From positions 1 to 9,301 of the forward strand of contig JAITKD010000050.1 in NCBI GenBank assembly GCA_031278575.1: a stretch of 9,301 nucleotides of DNA, in the 5' to 3' direction. The stretch comes from Spirochaetaceae bacterium. Its GTDB lineage: Bacteria > Spirochaetota > Spirochaetia > Treponematales > Breznakiellaceae. Position 1 is the first letter of the stretch; each line of letters starts with the position of its first letter. Below are positions 1 to 6,271 of the stretch, piece by piece. The notes under the pieces are model-generated. The model was given only the letters and a program-made list of their open reading frames with translations. It made no database searches and was not told the origin of the DNA. Made by a program: the position numbers and the translations under genes.

Positions 1-630
1 ACCACCCACCATTGTACCGAGGATTTCGCGGTGATGCGCTCCATTGCCAACATGACCGTGATCTGCCCCGCCGACGGCATCGAGACCAGCCGGGCGGTCC
101 GGGGCTGCCTGGACATACCCGGGCCGGTGTATATCCGTATCGGCCGGGGCTTTGAGCCCCCCTGCTACGAAAACGAGGATTACCCCTTTACCATAGGCAA
201 GGCGACCTTGATGCAGGACGGTACGGACCTCACCGTTATCTGCTGCGGCGTTACGGTACTCCAGGCGATCCAGGCGGCGAAAACCCTCCGGGAACAGGAC
301 AAGCTCTCCGTCCGGGTGATCAATATGCACACCATCAAACCCCTGGACCGGGAGGCCGTTATCAAGGCCGTAACCGACACCCGGCGGATCCTCGTGGTGG
401 AGGAACACAACGTGATGGGCGGTCTGGGAGACGCCGTAGGCGGGGTCATCGCCGAATCCGGCAAGGGCTGCGTATTCAAAAAGCACGGCCTTCAGGATGA
501 ATTTGCCACCATCGGGTACGCGGAGGATCTGTATGCCCACTACGGCCTGGACAGCAACGGTATTGTTGAAAAGATCCGGGAAATGATGGGTATGGAATTT
601 GAAGCCGACGAGGACTGGAACGACGAGTAG
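1..630 (+). CDS. Transketolase, C-terminal subunit (partial, 5' end outside window)
   Basis: This is the C-terminal half of a thiamine-diphosphate transketolase, which moves two-carbon ketol units between sugar phosphates in the cytoplasm. The frame is open from base 1, and 209 residues are visible before the TAG at 628-630. The first residues, THHCTEDFAVMRSIANMTV, match the pyrimidine-binding domain of the transketolase/DXS family, where the conserved His and Glu-Asp contact substrate and cofactor. PADGIETSRAV and GPVYIRIGRG follow. The remainder (from about visible residue 70) is the transketolase C-terminal domain, including DLTVICCG and VVEEHNVMGGLGDAV. The protein ends soon after this domain with an acidic tail. 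Calling it a separate small subunit rather than a full-length enzyme is an inference from its similarity to split transketolases, because the upstream sequence is missing. A DXS-like relative is less likely. The next gene follows after 26 bases on the same strand, so co-transcription is likely. Confidence 0.85.
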   Translation, partial: TTHHCTEDFAVMRSIANMTVICPADGIETSRAVRGCLDIPGPVYIRIGRGFEPPCYENEDYPFTIGKATLMQDGTDLTVICCGVTVLQAIQAAKTLREQDKLSVRVINMHTIKPLDREAVIKAVTDTRRILVVEEHNVMGGLGDAVGGVIAESGKGCVFKKHGLQDEFATIGYAEDLYAHYGLDSNGIVEKIREMMGMEFEADEDWNDE

Positions 631-641
631 CCCTTAAAACA

Positions 642-650
642 AAGGAGAGG
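642..650 (+). promoter_or_regulatory. Ribosome binding site deciding a TTG start
   Basis: The purine run AAGGAGAGG ends 6 bases before the TTG at 657-659. The first in-frame ATG (681) lies about 30 bases away with no comparable site, so TTG is preferred. Confidence 0.6.
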
Positions 651-656
651 AATATT

Positions 657-1454
657 TTGTCTGCTACACCCCAGGATCTAATGACGGCGCAGTTGTTTTT
701 TAACGCCGCTTTTCCGGTTATGCAGGTCGTCCTTGACGACGACCCCAAAATGAAGGCCCGTTTCCGTGAGGTACAAGGGACCGTACAGATCTGCGCGAAA
801 AACGGCGGGGATTTAATCGCCTGTACCCTGGTGTTTGACCGGGGTAAACTGACGGTTGTCCAGGGAGCGGCTTCTTCCCCGGACATCACCTTGAGCTTTC
901 CCACGGTGGCGAAGATGAACACCATGTTCCGGGGGGGCGCCGCCCTGCCGGCGATCAAGGGATTCACCAAGCCCGGACTGCTCCTCAAGGTCTTTTCCCT
1001 CCTCATGTCCCTGATGATCATGATGCCTTCCCAGCGTCCCAAGACCCCGGAGAAAAAGGCCCTCAAGGTCAAGATGAGCCTCTACATGATAACCCGGGCC
1101 CTGTCGACCTACAACAAGCTGGGCGACCCTGACATGGCCGAATGGTGCCGCCGCCAGCCCGACCGGATCTACCAGTTCATCGTGGACGGCGGGCCGGAAA
1201 AGGGGGAACCCGCCGTTGCCTGCTACCTCCGGGTCAAGGCGGGAAAATCGAAGTCCGGCCACGGGATCTACACCCGCAGGACCCCCTTTGTGTTGTTCCA
1301 TTTTTTCAGCATCGACGGGGCGATGAAGGTTCTGCTCAAGGACGTGGGTTTTGTGCCCGGGGTGGAACAGGGATATGTGGAAATTGTGGGTTCCCCGGAA
1401 TACGCTATGTACCTTAACGACTTTATGGCGATCCTCCAGGGTATGTTAACCTAG
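657..1454 (+). CDS. SCP2-like sterol/lipid-carrier fold protein with two similar halves
   Basis: This 265-residue protein has no signal peptide and is probably cytoplasmic. Residues of about 18-120 look like an SCP2 (sterol carrier protein 2) domain: VQICAKNGGDLIACTLVFDRGKLTVVQ gives the paired strands, followed by the SSPDITLSF strand and a helix ending in a hydrophobic, Met-rich stretch (GLLLKVFSLLMSLMIMM, about 107-123). Residues of about 170-262 repeat this order: strands, FHFFSIDGAMKVLL, GYVEIVGSPEYAMYLNDFM, final helix. This suggests a second, diverged copy. SCP2 domains bind lipids or other hydrophobic ligands in a tunnel, but no catalytic residues are visible and the ligand is unknown. 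The gene lies 26 bases after the transketolase subunit and 44 bases before a dehydrogenase, so a role in the same operon is inferred. A TTG start is chosen because of the RBS at 642-650. I do not recognise a named gene. Confidence 0.65.
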   Translation: MSATPQDLMTAQLFFNAAFPVMQVVLDDDPKMKARFREVQGTVQICAKNGGDLIACTLVFDRGKLTVVQGAASSPDITLSFPTVAKMNTMFRGGAALPAIKGFTKPGLLLKVFSLLMSLMIMMPSQRPKTPEKKALKVKMSLYMITRALSTYNKLGDPDMAEWCRRQPDRIYQFIVDGGPEKGEPAVACYLRVKAGKSKSGHGIYTRRTPFVLFHFFSIDGAMKVLLKDVGFVPGVEQGYVEIVGSPEYAMYLNDFMAILQGMLT

Positions 1455-1498
1455 CCTGCCGATAGGGTAACCATTCGCGCGCATCCAAGGGAGGGATT

Positions 1499-2716
1499 AT
1501 GAAGACGATTTATTTTGAGAAAAACATTCCCAAGGTGCTTATTACCAAAGCCGCGGCAAAATGGGCGCCCGCGTTGCTTTTTACCGGTCTTAACCCCGTT
1601 AAATACGACCGGAACCTGCCGGACCCGCCCCTGCCGGGGCCCAAGTGGCTGCGGATCCGCAATATCGCCACCGGGGTTTGCGGTACGGACCTGAGTTTTT
1701 TCAAGGCCACCACCGGTATCGACTGCGCCCTGGAACCCCTGCCCGGTTCGGCGCGGACCTACCTGGGCCACGAAACCGTGGGTATCGTGGAGGAGATCGG
1801 TTCCGGGGTTACCAAGTACCGCAAAGGCGACCGGGTAACCCTGCGGGAGTATATGTCCTGCTGCGGCAACAAGGGCATTGAAGAACCCTGCCGGTTCTGC
1901 GCCGAGGGGAACTACTGCCTCTGTGAAAACTACGGGGAACCTTCTCCCCTCCGCCTCCCCGATACCGGGGCGGGGTTCGGGGACTATTACCTTGCCCCGG
2001 AGCAGCAGCTTGGCAAAATTCACGACGCCCTGAGCGATGACCAGGCGGTAATGGTGGAACCCACGGCGGTTTCCCTCCATTCGGCGCTTATGGCGCCCCC
2101 GGCGGCGGGGGACAAGGTCCTGGTTTTGGGCTGCGGCACCATAGGGCTTGGGGTGGTCCAGTGCCTCAAGATCATCCAGCCCAAATGTGAGATCTGGGTG
2201 ATGGAGCGGATCAAGGAAAAACAGGAATTTGCCCTGCGGCTGGGGGCGGATCATATCCTTTCGGGACCGCCCTACGAGGCGGCGGCCAAGGCCACGGGGG
2301 CCAAGCTGTACCGGGGGTTCCGGGGTAATACCATGCTTTTGGGGGGCTTTGACCTGGCCTATGACTGCGTAGGAGGGGACTGGTCCAACACGGCCTGTCT
2401 CCGGTTCCTCCGCGCCCGGGGAACCCTGGTCAAAATAGGCCACCACATGCGGAGTATTTCCTTTGACGAAACCCCGATCTGGTGGCAGGAAATACGGCTT
2501 ATCGGCATCGATGCCCACGGCATGGAGGACTGGAAGGGGACGAAGACCTACACCTTTGACGCGGCCCAGGAGCTTATCAGCGAAGGCCGGTATAAGATCG
2601 ACGGTTTTATCACCCACCGTTTCCCCCTGGAAAAGTACAAGGACGCCTTCAGGCTCATGCTCCAAAACCCGCCGGAACTGGTGAAGATCGTGCTGGACTG
2701 TACGCGCCGGGCCTAG
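1499..2716 (+). CDS. Zinc-dependent medium-chain (alcohol/polyol) dehydrogenase
   Basis: This 405-residue cytoplasmic oxidoreductase belongs to the MDR superfamily (threonine/sorbitol/alcohol dehydrogenase type). The GroES-like catalytic domain carries the usual zinc ligands: Cys61 in GVCGTD, His91-Glu92 in GHETVG, and Glu187 in VEPTA. The Rossmann domain has GCGTIG (211-216). Glu236 at the end of the second strand suggests NAD(H) rather than NADP(H). The structural-zinc lobe is atypical: C131-x2-C134-x7-C142 matches its last three cysteines, but the first is replaced by Glu128, with Cys121/Cys122 nearby. The sequence is somewhat longer than the usual 340-380 residues, with extra residues at the N-terminus and after residue 265. 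The start is ATG, with GGGAGGG just upstream. Its position after a transketolase subunit fits oxidation or reduction of a sugar or polyol, but the substrate cannot be read from sequence. The gene faces nagB tail to tail. Confidence 0.85.
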   Translation: MKTIYFEKNIPKVLITKAAAKWAPALLFTGLNPVKYDRNLPDPPLPGPKWLRIRNIATGVCGTDLSFFKATTGIDCALEPLPGSARTYLGHETVGIVEEIGSGVTKYRKGDRVTLREYMSCCGNKGIEEPCRFCAEGNYCLCENYGEPSPLRLPDTGAGFGDYYLAPEQQLGKIHDALSDDQAVMVEPTAVSLHSALMAPPAAGDKVLVLGCGTIGLGVVQCLKIIQPKCEIWVMERIKEKQEFALRLGADHILSGPPYEAAAKATGAKLYRGFRGNTMLLGGFDLAYDCVGGDWSNTACLRFLRARGTLVKIGHHMRSISFDETPIWWQEIRLIGIDAHGMEDWKGTKTYTFDAAQELISEGRYKIDGFITHRFPLEKYKDAFRLMLQNPPELVKIVLDCTRRA

Positions 2717-2756
2717 GCGCGGTCAACCAAGGCCCGTGAAAAAAGGAGGGGGGGTA

Positions 2757-2826
2757 GCGGAAGCCACCGCAGGGCGAAGCCCGAGGCGGCTGGAGCGAGG
2801 GGGAGCCGCGTCAAAAACGGCTTTTT
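2757..2826 (+). terminator. Structured intergenic element with a probable terminator for the + strand operon
   Basis: In the 180-base gap after the dehydrogenase, four short stems follow each other: GCGG/CCGC (2757-2770), GGGC-GAA-GCCC (2772-2782), GCGGCT/AGCCGC (2786-2809) and AGCCG/CGGCT (2804-2822). The last runs into five T (2822-2826), as in an intrinsic terminator, but its stem is only 5 bp. The third and fourth stems share bases 2804-2808 and cannot form together. Read on the - strand there is no T tract, so it would not serve nagB. Confidence 0.4.
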
Positions 2827-2849
2827 AGGGGGCGTATCGCGGTTCCTTT

Positions 2850-2875
2850 GGGGGACCCATGGCGCTCCCCCTTCT
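2850..2875 (+). terminator. Second weak hairpin between the convergent genes
   Basis: GGGGGA (2850-2855) pairs with TCCCCC (2866-2871) around a 10-base loop, followed by the T-rich but short tail TTCTT. It could back up the preceding terminator. On the - strand the hairpin is followed by AAAGG, so it is not a good terminator for nagB. Confidence 0.25.
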
Positions 2876-2897
2876 TAACCTGTTGACCGTGCCGGCC

Positions 2898-3683
2898 CTA
2901 GAGGCCCTCGATGTCCTTAAAATACCGGACGGTCCCGACCTTTAACTCGTCGGTGGCGTCTTCGTCGCAGAGGATGATCGCCCGGGGGTGCATCTGGAGG
3001 CAGGAAAGGGTCCATATATGGTTGACGCCTTCCTCGACGGCGGCATGGAGGGCCCGGGCCTTGTGGTGGCCGTTGACGATGATCAACACTTCCCGGGCGT
3101 CCATCACGGTGCCGACCCCCACGGTAAGGGCCAGGGACGGAACCCGGTTGAGGTCCCCCTCGAAAAAGCGGGCGTTGGCGATTTTGGTGTCCCGGGTAAG
3201 GGTTTTGATCCGGGTCCGGGAGCGCAGGGAAGAGCCGGGTTCGTTAAAGGCGATGTGCCCGTCCGCGCCCATACCCCCCAGGAAAAGTTCTATGCCGCCA
3301 AAGGAGGCGATGGCTTCCTCATAGGCCGTACATTCCCGGACCAGATCCGGGGCCATACCGTTGAGGATGTGGACATTATCCCGGGGGATATCGATGTGGC
3401 TAAAAAAATGGTCCCACATAAACCGGCGGTAACTTTGGGGGTGGGTTTCGTTTAACCCCACGTATTCATCCATATTGAAGGTAACCACCCCGGCAAAGGA
3501 AAGCCCTTCCTCCCGGTGGAGCCGGATCAGTTCCTTATAGATGCCGAGGGGGCTGGACCCGGTGGGAAGGCCCAACACAAAGGGCTTATCCGGGCGGGGA
3601 TCAAAGTCCGTGATCCGCTTGGCGATATACGCCGCCCCCCAGCGGCTTGCGGTTTCGTAATCCTTCTGAATAATCAATCGCAT
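2898..3683 (-). CDS. nagB: Glucosamine-6-phosphate deaminase
   Basis: This enzyme converts glucosamine-6-phosphate to fructose-6-phosphate and ammonia, the last step of N-acetylglucosamine catabolism, in the cytoplasm. At 261 residues it is close to the 266 of the E. coli enzyme and collinear with it. The phosphate loop is [10 protein letters not shown] (38-47). The catalytic residues fall at the E. coli positions: Asp72 in FNMDEY, Asp141 and His143 in [10 protein letters not shown], and Glu148. Lys208 in NGHHKAR is also present. Ser151, Arg158 and Lys160, which form the allosteric N-acetylglucosamine-6-phosphate site in E. coli, are kept, so the hexameric, allosterically activated type is inferred. 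The ATG start has AAGGAG 5 bases upstream (3689-3694). It follows nagA after 89 bases on the same strand and is probably co-transcribed with it. Confidence 0.97.
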   Translation of the reverse strand: MRLIIQKDYETASRWGAAYIAKRITDFDPRPDKPFVLGLPTGSSPLGIYKELIRLHREEGLSFAGVVTFNMDEYVGLNETHPQSYRRFMWDHFFSHIDIPRDNVHILNGMAPDLVRECTAYEEAIASFGGIELFLGGMGADGHIAFNEPGSSLRSRTRIKTLTRDTKIANARFFEGDLNRVPSLALTVGVGTVMDAREVLIIVNGHHKARALHAAVEEGVNHIWTLSCLQMHPRAIILCDEDATDELKVGTVRYFKDIEGL

Positions 3684-3702
3684 AGTGTCTCCTTCTTATA
3701 AG

Positions 3703-3768
3703 CGGGTTTCAGATCAACCCGTGGGAATCCGGTATGAGCGTGTTCCAAAACCGGGTTAGTTTTGGAAC
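3703..3768 (-). other. Two stem-loops in the nagA-nagB spacer
   Basis: Four bases after the nagA stop codon, GTTCCAAAAC and GTTTTGGAAC (3742-3751 and 3759-3768) form a perfect 10-bp stem with a 7-base loop. A second stem, CGGGTT/AACCCG (3703-3708 and 3716-3721), also has a 7-base loop. Neither is followed by a T tract in either direction, so these are not ordinary terminators. They more likely act as mRNA-stability or processing hairpins, or as a protein-binding leader for nagB. Confidence 0.5.
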
Positions 3769-3772
3769 GGCT

Positions 3773-4942
3773 TTATATGATGTTCTTTTTGACAACTCCC
3801 CCGGCCAGGGAGGCCAGTACGTTAAACTGGCGGTCAAAAACAACCAGATCCGCGTCCTGCCCCGGAATGATCGACCCCTTCCGGTCATACCGCATTACCT
3901 TGGCGGGGTTGAAACCCGCGGTCCGTACCGCGTCTTCCAGGCTGAATCCAAAGGACGCGAGGTTTTTAACCCCCTGGATCATGGTCAGGGCGGACCCGGC
4001 GATAACGTCATCCAGCTTCCGGTGGAACACGCCGTCATGAAACACCACCTCTTCCCCGTTGGCGTAAAGGGGCCCCTCCCTTTGTTCGGTGGGTTTAAGC
4101 CCGTCGGTAACCAGCACGATCTTATCAATGGGCTTATCCCGCAGGAGCAGCTTAAAAAGGTCCGGGTGTACATGACGGCCGTCGGCGATGATTTCGCAGG
4201 ACATTTCAGGATGGATGAGGATGGCCCCCACGGCGTTGGGATTCCGGTGATCCAGCTTGCTCATCGCGTTAAACAGATGGGTGGACTGGAGGATCCCCGC
4301 CTGCATACCCTCCACCATATTTTCATAGTTGGCGTCGGTATGCCCCGCCTGAAGGATAATCCCTTTTTTGATACAAAAAAGGGCCAGTTCCCGCATCCCC
4401 TTAATTTCCGGGGCCACGGTCATGTTTACGATATGTCCCCCGGAGGCTTCCCAGATCTGTTCCATAAAGGAAAGATCCGTCTGCATCAGGGTTTCCGGCC
4501 GTTGAACCCCCAGCCGTTCCGGCGAAAGAAAGGGGCCTTCCAGATGCAAGCCCATGATCCGGGCGCCCGTTTCTTTACCCATGGCCGGGACGATTCGGGA
4601 AACCGCCTCCAGCATGGCCCCCGGTTCCGCCGGGTACAGGGTGGGGTTAAAGGCGGTTACCCCGTATTGGATGAGGATTCGGGACATTTCCAGCACCGAG
4701 TCCGCGGAGGCGTCTTCGGTTCCGTACCCGCCGAACCCGTGTATATGGGTGTCGATAAAGCCGGGGGCTATATAGGCGCCGTTTACGTCAATAATTTTGA
4801 CATCCGGGCCAAAGTGTTTCTGCTCAAACCGTTTTTTTGAAAAAACATCCGCCACCAAACCGTCTTCGACCAACACCGCGGTTTGTTCCATAACGGTAAA
4901 ACCGGTCATCACCGTCCCGTTATGCAGACAGATAGGGGTCAT
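3773..4942 (-). CDS. nagA: N-acetylglucosamine-6-phosphate deacetylase
   Basis: This enzyme removes the acetyl group from N-acetylglucosamine-6-phosphate, giving glucosamine-6-phosphate for NagB. It is 389 residues, against 382 in E. coli. It has the amidohydrolase layout: a small beta-sandwich at the N-terminus, GFIDTHIHG (61-69) entering the barrel with His66 and His68, metal ligand Glu135 in GLHLEGPF, His201 in QAGHTD, His222 in THLFNAM, ADGRHVHP (253-260), and catalytic Asp280 in LVTDG. AGSALTM (315-321) closes the active site. The first HxH pair, which the E. coli enzyme lacks, is present, so metal use may differ. An upstream extension of 21 codons is open, but ATG 4942 is chosen because GAGGAG precedes it closely and the family starts here. 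The extension would also read through the divergent promoter region. It is the first gene of a nagA-nagB operon. Confidence 0.96.
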   Translation of the reverse strand: MTPICLHNGTVMTGFTVMEQTAVLVEDGLVADVFSKKRFEQKHFGPDVKIIDVNGAYIAPGFIDTHIHGFGGYGTEDASADSVLEMSRILIQYGVTAFNPTLYPAEPGAMLEAVSRIVPAMGKETGARIMGLHLEGPFLSPERLGVQRPETLMQTDLSFMEQIWEASGGHIVNMTVAPEIKGMRELALFCIKKGIILQAGHTDANYENMVEGMQAGILQSTHLFNAMSKLDHRNPNAVGAILIHPEMSCEIIADGRHVHPDLFKLLLRDKPIDKIVLVTDGLKPTEQREGPLYANGEEVVFHDGVFHRKLDDVIAGSALTMIQGVKNLASFGFSLEDAVRTAGFNPAKVMRYDRKGSIIPGQDADLVVFDRQFNVLASLAGGVVKKNII

Positions 4943-5005
4943 GGTTACTCCTCTATACAAGATACTTAAAATATATACTATATAGAATAATAAAGGGAGG
5001 GTCAT
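4943..5005. promoter_or_regulatory. AT-rich divergent promoter region between nagA and dacA
   Basis: This 63-base gap must drive both nagA (leftward) and dacA (rightward). Bases 4955-4993 are almost entirely A and T inside a GC-rich neighbourhood. TATACT (4974-4979, +) and TATAGT on the other strand are possible -10 boxes, and both strands lack a convincing -35 hexamer at 17 bases. A palindrome, CTATATAG (4978-4985), sits in the centre and could be an operator. Purine-rich ribosome sites flank it: GAGGAG at 4948-4953 (-) and GGGAGGG at 4995-5001 (+). I do not recognise a known NagC- or NagR-type operator. Confidence 0.5.
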
Positions 5006-6250
5006 TTGAGCAAATTTTCAATGTTACCCCATATCCGGGCAAAAAAAAGAGCCTGGGTCTGTTGTTTTATATCCCTGCTTCTGTTTCCCTTTACCGCGGC
5101 GGCCCTGGATCCCGCCCTGGATGTTCCGGATATCGGTTCCCGGGCCGCGGTGGTGTTGGACGCCTTAACGGGGACCGTTCTCTACGGGAAAAACATGGAC
5201 GAAGAGATATCCCCCGCGTCCCTTACCAAACTGATGACCATCCACCTGGTCCTGCGGGAAGCCGCCGCCCGGGGGGTCTCCCTGGAGGAGGCCCGGGAAC
5301 TGCCCCGGGAAAGCTGGGCCGTGAACCAGCCCCCCCGGTCAAGCCTTATGTTTATCGGGCCGGGGCAGCGGGCGAGCATCCGGGAACTGCTCCTGGGGAT
5401 GGCGGTCCCTTCGGGAAACGACGCCGCCGTGGCCGCGGCCCTCCTCTTTTTTCCCTCGGTGGAGGACTTTACCCGGGAGATGAACGAGGAAGCCCGTTTC
5501 CTGGGACTGACCAAAACCCGTTTCACCGAGCCATCGGGAATATCGGAATACAACATCACCACCGCCGGGGAATTCGCCCGGTTCTGCCGGGAATACCTCA
5601 GGCTCCACCCGGAGACCCTGGGGGGGCTCCATTCGGTACGGGAGTTTGCCTACCCAAAACCGGCCAATGTGGCGGCGGCCTTCCGGAACCGGCCCAATAC
5701 CATAATCCAGCGCAACCACAATACCCTGCTGGACCGGGTCGAAGGGGTGGACGGCTTTAAAACAGGGTACATCGACGAGGCGGGCTACCACATCGCCCTG
5801 ACCGCGGAACGGGGGGGAACCCGTTTTATTGCGGTGATCCTGGGGGCCCCCGCGGAATACGGCGGGGACCGGATCCGGAACGCCGACGGGGAAAACCTCC
5901 TCACCTGGGCCTTTACCCACTACAAAACCCTGCGGCCCCCTCCCCCGGACATCCCCCCGGCGCGGGTCTGGAAGGGGAAAACCGGTTCCCTGGAACTGAT
6001 CCCCGGAGAAGCCCTGGAGTGTACCGCCCTTACCGGCCAGGGGGAGGGGCTCCGCTGGGAAATCGAGGGGCAGGACCCGGTGATCGCCCCGGTAGCCGCC
6101 GGCGATCCCCTGGGGGAACTGGTCCTCTACGACAAGGCCGGGGAACTCAGGCGTATCCCCCTCCTCGCCGCCGCGGACGTAGATCGGGGGGGCTTTTTTA
6201 AGCGCCTCTGGGATACCATCCGGCTGTTTTTCCGGGGCCTGGTTATGTAG
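5006..6250 (+). CDS. dacA: D-alanyl-D-alanine carboxypeptidase (PBP5/DacA family)
   Basis: This is a low-molecular-mass penicillin-binding protein that removes the terminal D-Ala from peptidoglycan pentapeptides outside the cytoplasmic membrane. It has 414 residues, near the family norm. A basic N-terminus (RAKKR) and hydrophobic core (17-32) form a signal peptide, with likely cleavage after the TAAA at 30-33. The serine-enzyme motifs are all present in order: SLTK (nucleophile Ser72, Lys75), SGN (136-138) and KTG (252-254). Residues of about 315-390 form the beta-rich PBP5 C-terminal domain. The last 20 residues, GFFKRLWDTIRLFFRGLVM, look like an amphipathic helix that anchors the enzyme to the membrane. 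The TTG start at 5006 is preferred because GGGAGGG lies 4 bases upstream; an in-frame ATG at 5021 would still leave a signal peptide. It is divergent from nagA. Confidence 0.93.
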   Translation: MSKFSMLPHIRAKKRAWVCCFISLLLFPFTAAALDPALDVPDIGSRAAVVLDALTGTVLYGKNMDEEISPASLTKLMTIHLVLREAAARGVSLEEARELPRESWAVNQPPRSSLMFIGPGQRASIRELLLGMAVPSGNDAAVAAALLFFPSVEDFTREMNEEARFLGLTKTRFTEPSGISEYNITTAGEFARFCREYLRLHPETLGGLHSVREFAYPKPANVAAAFRNRPNTIIQRNHNTLLDRVEGVDGFKTGYIDEAGYHIALTAERGGTRFIAVILGAPAEYGGDRIRNADGENLLTWAFTHYKTLRPPPPDIPPARVWKGKTGSLELIPGEALECTALTGQGEGLRWEIEGQDPVIAPVAAGDPLGELVLYDKAGELRRIPLLAAADVDRGGFFKRLWDTIRLFFRGLVM

Positions 6251-6271
6251 GTTGCGGCCCCATATCCGGTT

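Noticed and set aside
1451..2665. Long open frame (about 400 codons) antisense to the dehydrogenase
   Set aside because: It mirrors a gene with clear zinc and Rossmann motifs, is Pro/Gly/Arg-rich and has no recognisable domain. High third-position GC opens such antisense frames.
3734..4840. Long + strand frame opposite nagA
   Set aside because: nagA on the - strand has all amidohydrolase motifs; the antisense product resembles nothing and has no ribosome site.
4943..5005. nagA start extended upstream to 5005
   Set aside because: The extra 21 residues read across the AT-rich divergent promoter, while ATG 4942 has a close GAGGAG site and matches the family start.
6234..6261. GGGGCC/GGCCCC hairpin at the dacA-metE junction as a bidirectional terminator
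   Set aside because: The loop is 16 bases and no T tract follows on either strand.
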